Below, one piece after another: positions 1-29,632 of a stretch of DNA of 64,000 nucleotides (within the stretch, counting starts at the first letter, position 1; each line of letters starts with the position of its first letter). Source of the stretch: Progne subis subis (Eukaryota; Chordata; Aves; Passeriformes; Hirundinidae); the NCBI GenBank assembly GCA_022316685.1, contig JAKJHU010000039.1, positions 5,184,532-5,248,531 of the forward strand, read 5' to 3'. The notes under the pieces were generated by a model. That model worked only from the letters and a program-made list of their open reading frames with translations. It was not told where the DNA came from and ran no database searches. A program made the translations under genes and the position numbers.

Positions 1-273
1 TTCAGTTTTGTTCAGGTATTTTCCACCCACTTCTATTTGTATACTTCATATGAATGTGGTGTTTCATGAATCTGGGAGGCTGGGTATAACTGTGGAGAGT
101 TACTTAGCTGGGTTTCTGCCTTTGACTCTTCTGCCAAAGAGATAACTATTTCATAAGATGTTGAAGCCGCCTCCATAGGCGCAAAAACATGATGAAAAAC
201 CCCTACCTAAATCTCATCACCTATCACCCCACCATGCAAAGACAAAGAAAGAAACTAGAAATCATCTTCTTAA

Positions 274-310
<37 letters not shown>

Positions 311-599
311 TAAGAAATGTACTGGAAGGTGAAAACAAATGCCGTCAAAAGCCTCTATTTACAAATGGATAAAATCACAAAGATCTTACTACTGCCTGAT
401 GATGGCAACATGCCAGAAGAATCTGAAAGCCATCTATTGCCTTCATTCTATACTTGATTACCAAAATCCAATAAAACAACAATAAAGGACCTCTTAATAA
501 TAATGGATTGTACCTCATCAATTAAAGGGGTTGTTCTCTAGGCAATTGGCAAACACTTCCCATTCAGCCACCTTTTCTGATTCAAGGCATAGCAGAATT
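1..599. other. 3' flank of PAX9, no gene seen
   Basis: AT-rich sequence with a pure A tract at about 278-308 and the two plus-strand AATAAA hexamers. No exon of the expected neighbour SLC25A21 can be read here on either strand; the carrier signature P-x-D/E-x-x-R/K is not seen. It may be 3' UTR or plain intergenic DNA. Confidence 0.5.
470..486 (+). terminator. Two plus-strand AATAAA hexamers, possible 3' end of a convergent gene
   Basis: AATAAA occurs at 470-475 and again at 481-486 on the plus strand, about 130-150 nt from the PAX9 poly(A) signal on the other strand. In other vertebrates SLC25A21 lies tail to tail with PAX9, so these could end its 3' UTR. No coding sequence of that carrier is visible in 1-470, so this is inference only. 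Confidence 0.3.
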
Positions 600-939
600 A
601 TCTGTGATGATTTTTCTTTATTGATTTTTGCACAAATCTTAGTAACAATTGCACATTTAGAAAGTTTGTGATGATTAAGAATAAATATGTGTGGTTTGAC
701 CAGGAGAGAGTGGAACAAGGCTCCACGAGCCCTTTGAGGGACACAAAGTCTTTAAGAGCGCAACACCACACTTCTCTCAGTTTCTGATGTTGTCTTCTGC
801 TCAATCCCAAAAGCCTTACGGGAGACAAGTCACGAGGAGAAATGCCAAGTATCGCAGCGTGAGGAGAGAGCAGTCCGTGAGCTAGGCTCAGGGGCTGAGG
901 AGCCAGCGAGCCCATGGTGCTCCTGGACCGGCTCCTGCA
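600..939 (-). other. PAX9: PAX9 3' UTR (inferred)
   Basis: This is the sequence between the PAX9 stop codon and the first canonical minus-strand poly(A) hexamer. It is about 340 nt, with no open frame of interest. The end is inferred to lie 10-25 nt past the AATAAA at 622-617. Longer alternative 3' ends running left past position 600 are possible. Confidence 0.65.
617..622 (-). terminator. Poly(A) signal of PAX9
   Basis: Minus strand reads CAATAAAGAAAAATC, a perfect AATAAA hexamer 318 nt beyond the stop codon. It is followed within 20 nt by CA-containing sequence suitable for cleavage (about 597-605). It is the first canonical hexamer downstream of the stop. Confidence 0.65.
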
Positions 940-19084
<18,145 letters not shown>

Positions 19085-19740
19085 TCCTCTGAGCGGGGCA
19101 CCTCGAGGCCGGCCCTAAATCCCAACGGATCCCTATGCCCGGGAACGGACCGCCGGCCTCCTGCGCTCCTGGCGGCGCCGGCCCCGAGCCCGTCCGATCT
19201 CCGCTGAGGAGGGACCGGCAGCGTGAGGAAGAAAAGAACTACAAGGAAATCGACATCCCGACGAGAGAGCCTTGACTTCTGCATTTCAACCTCAGGGCAG
19301 CGTGGGCAGGGCCGGGCTGGGCCGGGCCCGGGCCCACCGCCCCCCCGAGCCCGCCCCTGGGGCGGCCCCACGGCCCAGCCGCCCTCCCAGTGGCCAGGAG
19401 AGATGACGGACAGCGCGGCGGCGGCGGCGGCTGCCCTTCCGCTGCCGCGCAGCGCTCCGCACCTGGGCCCGCCGCGCCGGGACGGCGGCTCCGCACCTGC
19501 GGCGGTGAGTTGTGCGGGAAGCGCCGCCGGCGTCGGGGCGGTGCTGAGCGGGGCCGGCGCCGTGGCGGGGCCCCGCTCGGCCGGCGGGGCCGGGGCATCG
19601 GCAGGCAGATCCGCGGGGCCGAGGCACGGTCGGCGGGAGACGCAGCGCCGCCCTTTCTGGCCCTTTTCCCGGACTAAGCAGCCGGAGAAGGGGCTTCGAG
19701 CCTGGCAGAGCTTGGTTCCCCCTTTCCCCGAATGAAGCAG

Positions 19741-21989
19741 AGCGATGTCTTGACGCTCACACGTTTTCCCCGCCTTGAGATAAGTTCTTCGGGGGTTTGA
19801 TCGCCTCGTTATAAAGAAACACCTTTCGCTAACGAATGTTTCGAGGGGGGTGTACGAGAAGACCTTGAGCGATGAGAGTTGAATAATTTTTGGTGAAAAT
19901 CACCAACCGGTCAGGAAACGAGCTGCATTTTCCCTTGCCTTGGGAAGAGACGGGACGAGGCTTGTAGAGCCCGGCTCTGGGATGCTGTGTTCTCCGGCAC
20001 CGGGATGCCGGCGCTCGCTGCCCGACGCAGACCGGCCCCGGTTTTGTTTTCACCCCCATACTCATACTGCACCGCGCTTAACCTTAAAATGTCAATGCCT
20101 CGCGGCTAACTTCAGCTTTATAAAAGACTCTGATACATATTAGCAATCAAAAGAAAATCAGACGAAGCTGGTAGGAATTAAAGCATGTGTGGGTCACGGC
20201 GTGTACGTGGAAGAAATGTTTGGTTTGGCGGTGTAAGGATCTGATCTTGTATGTGCGCATCTTGTGACCTATGTTACATCATGTTGCGCACAGAGATCAT
20301 GGGCTGTCAGCTCCAGCTAAGGATTTGTTTTATTTTTATTTTGCTGTATTATTCTCCTGAGATTCTTTGTCGTTTATTGCCTTTTTTTTTTTTTTTTTTT
20401 TTTTTTAAATAGCGTCTCAAAGGTACAGACTCTGTAAATTAAATAAAACTTGAAAAGAAATAAGCCGATGATCCTAGTTCACGAAATATCACCAAGTAAA
20501 CTACAAACTGTAGCTGGGGTGTATAAACATTGTCTCGATATTATTTTAATTGAAATGTAAGATATTTTTAGGGAAAAAAATTGAGCGAGATTTCCGAGCC
20601 CGCATATATCACAATGAACATTCCTAACTGTGAAGAAATAAGATGTTGCAGGAGATCTCCCAGAAATTAATGGCATGTTGTAAACGTTTTATGCTAAAAA
20701 GAAGGTAATCGTGGCTCTTTTGCAGGTACCCTATTCGATCGAAATATCGGTGGATACTTCTGTTTTCTCCACACGAAAAAAAAAAATTAAAAAAAAATTT
20801 TAAAAACCCAAAACAAACAAACTAACACCCCAAACTAATAAAACCAAAACACCACAACAGCAGCTTTTCTATAGCAGTTTTGTGGTTACTTCAAAAGTGC
20901 GAGTTGCTCCTTCAGAATATCGCACCTGTAAATTGTGATGCTTCCTCAACCTAGATAGAATTACCTCTGATAAGGGGAGCACTCCTCACACCCGCGCAAA
21001 TGCCACTGTCCGAAAGCGCTGGCATTTTGCCTAGGCAGTACTAGCAGGCGTTTGCTGAAGCCAGAACCCCTTTCTGTGTGGTGAGCTGACCTCCTCTGGC
21101 TATTTTTAAGGCAGAAGGCATTGAACTAGCGGGACCCGGACCTAGCCTTAATTAAGTTACTTATGTAACTGAACAATGAAAGGGGGTGGGAGTCCGTAAA
21201 ATTTCCGATCCGCTTTGACAGGGTATTTCTTGTCGAAGTGGAGTTTCTTGTCGAAATCCCCGACAAGGCTGCTCTCCCTGCAGCGCGTCTCCCCAGTCCG
21301 ACGGGGCCTGGGCTGCTCGCCGTCCCGGCCGCCCTGAACATGCGGGAGTCCCGTTGCTTTAGCCCGGTCCAGTGGCGTGTGGCCGAGGACCATCTCCGGA
21401 GGGTGTAAACCCAACCCTGCCGCTCCCAGACCCGCTCGGCTCCCCTAAAGCTCCCTCAGGGTTGCTGGGATGCTCGGGCGTGACCCTGCGCTGCTCTCCC
21501 ACGCTGCCCGGGCAGCTTCTCTTCCCATCTGTGCCTATTGTGTTCACAGTTGGGTCTTTCTCTCCCGCCTCCGCCGTGTCCTCCAACCTGTCTGTTCCCC
21601 CTCCTTCCCTCTCCCACCCTCCACCCCCGAGCCCGCCTCTGATCTCCTGGATATTTTGTTTCTTTTCCTTTCTCAATGTGTGTTCCTGATGTGGTCCTGT
21701 CGGAAAAGCTCGTTTACTCCGCTCGGGTCTCCAGTGGTTTAAGGATAATGTTTATCAGAAGTGAACGTGCTCAACTTGTTTCCATTCGACTGCTGAGTGT
21801 GGGCTGAAATACCAAAGGTCAGATCTACAGTGAGTCGGTAGAGGGCAGGGGGAGACGAGAGGAATATGAAAACATAATATACAACAGCCTGTCGATCGCT
21901 CCAGACCTGCCCGGCAAAAAGATTAATTTTTTCAGGTAGGAAATCATTGTGGACTGGGATGGGAAAGGCAGCAGGGAGAGGAGGTGGAG
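19741..21989. other. Proximal upstream region of PAX9, no gene
   Basis: Mixed composition. A poly-T run lies at 20382-20407 and an A-rich, then A/C-rich tract at 20777-20862. A unique AT-rich block at 20440-20760 and a palindromic TTTATAAAA near 20116 are the only regulatory-looking items. A repeated TTTCTTGTCGAA (21226 and 21244, 18-nt spacing) is followed by its partial complement CGACAAG. No gene seen. Confidence 0.6.
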
Positions 21990-22680
21990 GCTTCCCTAGC
22001 TGGGGAAGGGCACGCGTGCCCGGGCAGGGGCTCGCCCCGAGAAGCCGGCGGCTGCCCCAGCACGCACCCGCGCCCTCACCGCGGGGCGCCCCGGCCTGAC
22101 AAAGCAAGGCGGGAGTGGTGGGAGGGAGGCTGTAAGAGACTCGAGCCAGTGCCAGACAGGAGCCTGGCTTCCCCTCCCGTTCCTTGGCCTCCGTGCCAGA
22201 GAGTGACCGAGCGGCCCGAGCCGCGGGCGCCGGCAGCCGGCGACTCTCGGGGCTCGCTGCCTTCTCCAGAGGGGAACCAGAGCCGCTCCCTTTCCTCTTC
22301 TTCCCTCAAACTCTGCTCTCTCGCCCTCTCTCCGCCACAAAACAAACTCGGCGTGAACTGCCCGCTGTAAATCGCGCGTAGGGCGGCAGCAGCCTCGGCG
22401 CGCAGCCGGTTCCGGCGAGGCGGCGGCTGGCAGCCCCTGGCTGCCGTGAAGGCCTTCTCCGGTGCTTTCCGGGACCGAGCAGGCCTCCAGGCAGTGCCCA
22501 ATCTCCCGCAGCTGAGAGCAGAGTCCCCACGCTGCGCTATTCCGCCGCTCCGGCAGGGCTCCGTTTCTCCGCCGTGCTCACCTCGGCGTGTCCAGCTCCT
22601 TCCTCTCAGAGCCGCCTTCGTGCGGCCTTTCTGTGCCTCGCTCTGCTCCACAGATGCCTTTGCTCTCCCGTTGTAGGAAG
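21990..22680. promoter_or_regulatory. Upstream CpG-rich block A
   Basis: CpG-dense sequence about 3 kb upstream of the PAX9 start, with open frames on both strands that overlap out of phase and look like G+C by-products. It could hold an alternative PAX9 first exon or an enhancer-type CpG island. No donor paired with a convincing coding start was identified. Confidence 0.5.
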
Positions 22681-24558
22681 AAACCAGACAAATCCAACGA
22701 GGCACATCCCCCCAGCCCCTCTTTGAGGCTGCAGATTTTTTTTTTTTCTTTTTTTTAAGAAGGAAGGAAGATAATCCCCTCTCCTTCCTCGAGGAGAATG
22801 GGCTACTGGGGCTCTATTAAGGCAGAAGGACCCTCTCATGATAACGTATTTTGTAAACAGAAGGCCCCCTGATCCTTCCCAAAGGACACAGTCCCCCCGG
22901 CCACGTATGTAGTGGGGGTGGCCGTATTTTCCGTGGTGGCGTGGGTCACCCTCGGTCTGAGTGGCGGACTTGGTGCGGCGGCCAGAGGGACTGTGGTAGC
23001 GGCCCTGTCTTTCCCGTCCCCAGCTACTGCCAGGAGGCCCAAAGCCGTGAAATCCACCCCCGGAAGAGATGCAAACAATTTGGTGGGCAAAGAACATCTT
23101 GGAGCCGGAGCAGAGGTGAAGAGATAACGCGGTGGGGCTATCGGAGGATATTTTGGACGCCTTTGAAAGGCAGGCAGGGAAAAACGGGAAGAGGCAGGTG
23201 GAAGGTTAGCGACAACCCAGCGACAAGTTCGAGGTATGTCCGGAGGGGACCCATCCCGGAGAGAAGGTGCTGTGTGAAACTGAAGGAGATGAGAGCTCTG
23301 AAACGGGGCTTTCATTTTGCACAGAGCTATTCCTACACGTGAGCATATAAAATCCCACGTAATCTCCAGGGATCATTCCCGTTTTCTGCGAGGAGCCAAA
23401 CGCACCATGAAGAGGCCTCCACGCATCACTGGCTGCCATGTGCATTTCCTTATGCCACAAAATAGCTGAGCGCAGTAGGTTAGCGAGGGCAGCGTGCCTT
23501 AGCAAGCAGAAGGAGGGAGTGCGGGGCTGCTCGCGATTCTGGCTGACCTGGCCGCTCCCGCTCCCCCTCCGAGCCTGAAAATACCCGGCCTGACCCCCAG
23601 CTCTCAGGTGTGCTGACCCCGCCTCGTAGCCTGGGACAAGACCACATGCGCCGGCAAAGGCTCGTGCGAAAGGGAAGGGAGATTTTTCACGGGGAGACAT
23701 CCTATCCAGCCGGTACGCGGCTGCAGATAGGGACCGCTGCAGATAGGAACCGCTGACTCCCCAACTCCTTGCCGACCCCCAGCCCCCGCCCCTCTGCGGG
23801 GGCTGGCCTTGCTTCCCACTTATCCCCCCCTCTTCGGGAGAAAAGGGCTTTTTGAGAATGATCCTGGCACGAGTTGCCGATCCGTTGTTGGTAGATGTCG
23901 CGTTTCTTGTTGCAGCCTGCTACCTTATTTTAGCTCGCTAAAAACCACCGGTTTGTACATTTGTGCTTGTGTAAACTGTCCACGTTCCTTTACTTGTGAT
24001 TCCGGAGAGGAGGGTATTTTTATGTTAATTTAATTAAGGTAGTATTCAAACATGCACGGAAATACACACAACTACTCCCAAAGTGTCACAAGCTGGCCGG
24101 TAGAGAGGGAGCTGTCCCGTGTGAGAGTGTGTGATTTCAGTTTTAAGAAATTATTTTAATGTCAGGGACAAGACGGAGAATGGAGATATAAGAGGATGAA
24201 ATTTTGTTTAACAAAGTTTCTTCAGATACAAACGAGCCACGTATGGACACTTTCTACATATTTATGAAGCAATGATGGGCAAAATACAATCGGGTCTTGG
24301 AGTCACTTCGGCCATCACAGACCCAAAATATGAAGAAAACGAAACATAGCAAGAAATCGAGACCCGAGGCTGTTAGGTGTCCTGCTTTTGGGATAAGGAT
24401 AAAACCCCTTGCAAAGCTCTCCCCCTTGGCGTGCAGAAGCATGGAAGCTCAGCATCAGAGGTAGCGGTGAGGAAATGCCCACGCGGTGTCGGACTGTGTC
24501 GGGGATTGGGTTGCAGCCTCCTGCTCGTTCTCGAGCAGCTTCTCCCGCCGTTCGGAGT

Positions 24559-24632
24559 CGGCTGGTTCCCCGGCTGGTTCCCCGGCTGGTTCCCCGGCTG
24601 GTTCCCCGGCTGGTTTCCCGGCTGGTCGGTTC
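24559..24632. repeat. 12-nt minisatellite
   Basis: About six tandem copies of GGCTGGTTCCCC (the fifth has TTTCCC, the sixth ends CGGTT). It lies in G+C-rich upstream DNA and creates repetitive peptides (GWFP, AGSP) in all plus-strand frames, which are not genes. Confidence 0.93.
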
Positions 24633-25446
24633 CCTGGCCCGGCCGGGGCTCTCAGTCACTACCACACCGCCGGGAGCCATCCCCGGCCTGGTGGGAGAAG
24701 GGCAGGATCTGTAGAAATCTGTAGAAACTCAGACGAGCCGTGGAGAGTGACTACGGGCATTTTACCCACTCTCAGGAGGAAGGAGGAGACCGACAGACCC
24801 GGTTACACTGTCGGGGTTGAGCCCACCGTCTCGGGTCCGTACAGACCCTCTGCAGCGAAGGCATGTGCGTGCACTCCACTGGAACACGCTGAAGACGGGT
24901 GAACAGGTGAAATAAATGCATAGTAGTGCTAAACCAGGAGAAAGCCCGGGGGTTAAGGATATCCCCGCGGACCAAGTTTCCCCGGTAAACCCCACCGCGC
25001 CCCCCCATCTGCCGAGACCCGGGGCTGTCCCAGTCCTTCTTCCCGGCGCGAGGAGTTCCACCCGGCCCATGGCATCTGTGCCACTGTCATAGCCTCTTCA
25101 CCCTCTCTTGAATATTCAGATCGAGCTTGGGAGGGTTAGGTAGGATGTCTTAACGATGTGTTAGCTGCTTGGACAGATTCAATAACTTTGCCGCCATTCG
25201 TACTTAGCAAACCCTCTGGAAACCAGACAGTGTCTCATTAGGGCTTTCCTGCTGCAAGCATTTTACTTGAATCAGCCGTGTTGAGTTAATTTCTACTTGC
25301 ACTAACATTTGTTTAATGACATAGTAGGGAATAGACAATTCTCGTGCACCAGATCATTAAGCTACAGAGAACTAGATTTTAAAAGCATATTTTATTCTAA
25401 GAAGGAACCCGGGTTTTCATTTGTCACATGTTACATGAATTTAGAG

Positions 25447-25457
25447 TAAAAAAAAAA

Positions 25458-25488
<31 letters not shown>

Positions 25489-25626
25489 CAAAAAACCCAC
25501 AAAAAACCACAAAAAAAACCTACCAAAAAAAAAAAAAACCCACAAAAAACCAAACCAAACCAACAAAATCAATAACAAAAAAAAAAACCAAAAAAAACCC
25601 CCCACAAACAAAACAAAACCCCCCCA
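25447..25626 (+). repeat. G-free A/C-only tract
   Basis: About 180 nt composed almost wholly of A and C on the plus strand (words AAAAC, AACC, CCCAC), with a handful of T and no G. The polylysine-like open frame across it is an artefact. Confidence 0.9.
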
Positions 25627-25719
25627 CTCAATTGTTCTGTCTTAAATTATACGAATCAATTGGGAATTCGTAGGCAATTTTCTCTATTTCTGCCTTCGCT
25701 TCTGCAACACCTAGTACCA

Positions 25720-25733
25720 GTGCCACCTACAGG
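25720..25733 (-). promoter_or_regulatory. CTCF-like core motif
   Basis: The minus strand reads CCTGTAGGTGGCAC, matching 13 of 14 positions of the vertebrate CTCF core CCASYAGRKGGCRS (mismatch at position 3). It sits about 6.6 kb upstream of the PAX9 start. Single-site matches by eye are suggestive only. Confidence 0.45.
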
Positions 25734-25889
25734 AATGATTGCATTTTCGAGTTGCTTTAAAATGACCAGAAGCGTTTGAGGGTCCTGGCAGCTCTGTCGT
25801 CTTCCTGGACGTACAGCAGCAAGTCTGACTTTGTTTTTCTTGGTGGCTTTCGTTTGAGATCACACACTGTTGCAGGTTCGTTCTTCTGT

Positions 25890-26445
25890 TCCCCGGCAGT
25901 GGGAGGGTCGGGGCCCTTCCCGCGGGAGCCCAGGAGACGCAGCCAGCAAAGGTGAAGGGCAGCACCGTCTGCTTACACCCGGGAGTGTTTCGGGTGTCGC
26001 TCGGTGCCGGCGAGGGGGCCAGGCAGAGCGCCGGCGGCGGACCGCCAGCTCCCGCTTGCGCCGCCGGAGCCCAGCACACCCAAGGATCCGGGGAACTCAG
26101 GAACTCTCCTGCACGGCGATTTAAACCAGCGCCGGTCTATGTCCCGGCTGTGTTGTTACGAAAGGCAGCCGCAGCCAAGCGCGGCTCTGGGGACCTCCCC
26201 CGCACCTCCCGGCGCTACTTCCCTTGACGATTTATAACGACGAATGTCTTACAGTGGAAGAATAATTATCCCCTCCCTGGTCTCTTTGGTGGTGGAGGCC
26301 TTGGCTGCCAGGGAGGTTCTCCTTCGCTGCGGCCGTACAGCCCCACGGAGTGAGGCCGAAGGGGCTCGGCGGGCTGAGCGGCGAGCAGCGGCACGGGCTG
26401 CGCTCCCACAGGTGGCTCTGCCGGGAGGAAGTTTCCTTGTTTGAA
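25890..26445. promoter_or_regulatory. Upstream CpG-rich block B
   Basis: Dense CpG and GC-box words (GCCGGCGGCGG, GCGCCGG) between AT-rich neighbours. Overlapping open frames on both strands show no recognisable domain. Confidence 0.5.
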
Positions 26446-26865
26446 TCTGTGTCCACTAATCCTTTCCCACGGTTAACCCGAACCCCTAAATATTTGGTTT
26501 TGGGACCTAAGGCCGGTAATAATCCTCCCTGACCAGGCTCGGCAGTGCATGTTTTCTTTTTCTCGATTCTTTAAGAGTTTCCAGTTCCTATTGCTTTACC
26601 TGTGCAAAAATACTTTATCCAAAAATGTGTACGCGGATACTTACATTCTGTGCTTTAGGCTCGTTGATGCCCTGTTGCTCTGGACCTCCGAGATGACCTG
26701 AGGTTCTTCTGCAGGTGGGAATATCTGTGTCATGCACAGAACACAGCTGCCCATCCGGCTGAAAAAGGGTTGCGTTTTCCTTCAGAACCATGTCTTTCCC
26801 TGCATTACATAATCACAAGACACTGAGATGTTTGGGTTTTTTTTTTTTCCCTGATAGAGTAGGAA

Positions 26866-26997
26866 AGAGAAGAGAAGAGAAGAGAAGAGAAGAGAAGAGA
26901 AGAGAAGAGAAGAGAAGAGAAGAGAAGAGAAGAGAAGAGAAGAGAAGAGAAGAGAAGAGAAGAGAAGAGAAGAGAAGAGAAGAGAAGAGAAGAGAAG
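26866..26997. repeat. (AGAGA)n pentanucleotide microsatellite
   Basis: About 27 perfect copies of a purine-only pentamer (AGAGA/GAAGA), preceded by a T-rich run. Homopurine-homopyrimidine arrays of this length can adopt triplex DNA. The KRREE-repeat open frame is its translation. Confidence 0.97.
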
Positions 26998-29573
26998 ACT
27001 AGCTTTTTTTGTCTATGCTGAAAGGTTTGTGGCCTTTTTTATGTTTTACTGCCTGTAGAAAATTCGGTCATTACCGCCCTGACGGTTTTATTTCGTTGAG
27101 AAAATAAAATGGGAACAACCAAGCTCCCCCGCCCCAACAACAAAAACAACAACAAAAGGATACGAGAAAAGAGAGCCGAGCTGCCCTTACTCCCTCCTGT
27201 CCCATCCCCTCCTGCCTTGTGCGGGTCCTCGGGGAACCTCAGCGTTGATCCCAGAGGTGACATTACTGATGTGCGTGAAAACAAACTACTTGCGACGTGA
27301 AATAGCAAAGACGTAACCGGACGTGGAGTTCACTATCAGTTGCGGGATTTCACAAAGTAAATGAGAGCTTCTTCCTCTTCGGCTCAAAGTTTCTGCGATG
27401 AAACCCAGTGGGTTTTTTTCACACGGCGGATCCGACGTCGAGCTCTGCCCACTTACACCACGCATGGCAATGAAAGTGTTATCCCACCACCACTGCTGCA
27501 AACCACGCAAGTGCCACAGCGCAGTTATCCCCTGCACCCCACGCCGCCAATCCTCTGCCGAAGCCTCTCTGGGGCACCGTCCGGGGACGGGAGGGTGCGG
27601 CAGGCTGAGCCGGAGCAGCCCGCGGCCGCCGACAGCCGCTGCGCCCGGGCTGGCAGGGCACGGAGGCCGGCTTTTGCTGTCTACGTGTCGTTTGCAAAAC
27701 ACTCCTGCAGCTGCGGTGTAATACGAATAGGGTAAAACCCACCCAGCTTATCTACAGAGTTTTGCAGAGGTGCCACGATGTTTAATGCAGAATCTTGCTG
27801 GAAATATGCATATTTTATTTCTTTTGGAGAAGAACACTGTTGCGAGAAGATTGCTGCCCCTCGCCACTGCCTGCCAAACGGGACTCGTCTTCCGGGAAGG
27901 GCAGATGCCCTTCTGCGTGGAGGATTTTTTCCTCTCAGGATTCTGGCAGAGTCAGAAAACGACAATTCAGAGTGACTTTTCCATGGGTTTTCTGCCAAAT
28001 ACAGTGAATAACGAGTAACCCAGGGATGATGCGGAGCCAGTCGCAGCGCTGAGGGGCATTTGGCTTCCCCGTCGTGCTCTGACTGTGCCTACATACCCCT
28101 TTTCCTGTACGTACTGATGTCCTTGTCCCAGAGCCGGTAAGTGTCCGACAAGGGTACCTCCCTGCCGGGACCCCCAGGCAGCCCCGAGGGATTTGCGCAG
28201 CCAGAGAATGAGGAAGACGGTCGGCCCGCAGCCAGCAACCCGGGACGTTGGGTCGATCTCTTGCCCCCTCCTGCAGCTGTTCCAAACCCAAACCCAGCTA
28301 CCGCCCGGGAAAAAGGCGCAGCAGGACCAGGGCCTGGGCTGTAGAAGCGCTCCCCTCCTGGAAACTGGGTGCCGGTGGGGGGCCCAGCTTGGAGAGCCGG
28401 GTACGGCCTTTACAGTCCATGTGCTGTCCCCAGACAGGTTCCTTCACCCGGTGTGCAAGAAGCCGATCCACACACACTGCTCTAGCATTGCTTTCAATGG
28501 TGAAGCCAGGGGGAAGAAGGTGAGGGAATTTTGCTACGAGCAGCACTGCTGAGCACTGAAGCAGAGTCTCAGCAGCTATGGGTGGCTCCAAGCTCCAGAG
28601 GGGCTGCTCGCTCTTGGCCGTGGCTCAGGCTTCATCGGGAGATCCCAGTGTCACCGACTTGGCCCTGGCACAGGGACCACGTCATGGGCCCTGCTGCTGA
28701 CCCCCTGCCTCTGCCACTGTCCTTCTCTTACTAGTGTTTCTCAGGACAATTTTCCTCCTCACCAGGGATGAGATTTGAAATATTTGTCTTCGGGGCATTT
28801 TAGTTAATCTTTGAGCACCTAATAAGGCAGAAAGTGTTCAGCAACAGGGGAAATTACCATAAGGGTTGTGAGAAGCATTGGCTTTTCCTGCTGCTTGTAG
28901 GAGACCTATGCACTTGTGACCTAAATGCTTGTAGGAGACATATGTCATGGAGAAAAGGGTGATGCTAACACCTCCACAGAAAGTTTGCTGGCAAGAGGTC
29001 CAAGAACTGCTACGAAGGACCCCATGAAGTTCTGCTGAAGATGCTGCATGGCAGCTTTCCACACCCCTGGACCAGGCTTCTCTCCATGGTAAAAGTCAAT
29101 GCTTACCCTGTATGAGGGAAATCACAGGCGTCCTCGGCAGGAGGCTGAGCTGGAAGCTCCCCCTCCAGGTTCGTGTGACGTCTGCCGAATTTCTCTTGGC
29201 TTCCTGCATCGGGACCTGGAACCAAGGCCTAACGCAGGCGAGTGACCCTTTACTTGCACAGATCTGCTGCCGGTCACTTCTCAGGGGCAGCATGAAGTGG
29301 CCGAGGTGGGGCTTGGGTGCAGATTCATGGTTTAGTTACCATATCTATGAATTCAGCAACCTCTCAGCAGTTTGGGAAATTCATCTCAGCTTCATTGTCA
29401 AAACATGCACTTCTTTGTTCGACGTCTCTCTTAATTCATGCAAAGTTCTGTGAACAGCCTCTTAGTCTCTGGATATCATGGTATGAGCCACACAGTTTCC
29501 ATCTCCCTCTTCACATATATAAGAACACCCTCTGTTTATAATAAGATTAAAAGTTACTTAGGGAATTTAAGGG

Positions 29574-29632
29574 AAAAAAAAAAAAAAAAAACCAAAAAAA
29601 AAAAAAAAAAAAAAAAAAAACCAAAAAAAACC
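29574..29632. repeat. A-rich low-complexity tract
   Basis: Poly-A interrupted by CC dinucleotides. No retroposon body identified upstream. Confidence 0.9.

Larger units (their letters stand above)
22681..25889. other. Upstream intergenic region, no gene
   Basis: G+C-rich, non-coding sequence down to about 25.0 kb, then AT-rich. It contains a T-rich run (22736-22758), a 16-nt duplicated unit (23720-23751), a 12-nt minisatellite (24559-24632), a CTCF-like site (25720-25733) and a G-free A/C tract (25447-25626). The 25080-25400 stretch is unique and AT-rich and is a plausible conserved noncoding element. No gene was recognised. Confidence 0.55.

Noticed and set aside
1..470. Last coding exon of SLC25A21 on the plus strand
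   Set aside because: No mitochondrial carrier motif or matching C-terminus is readable in any plus-strand frame.
19223..19735. 170-codon plus-strand frame in the promoter CpG island
   Set aside because: Gly/Ala/Arg low complexity with no domain. Only the short part up to the donor at 19505 is kept, as a possible noncoding first exon.
22076..22705. 209-codon minus-strand frame
   Set aside because: CpG-rich by-product, competing frames on both strands, no recognisable motif.
25428..25673. Lys/Thr/Pro-rich open frame
   Set aside because: A translation of the G-free A/C tract.
26790..27002. KRREE-repeat open frame
   Set aside because: A translation of the (AGAGA)n array.
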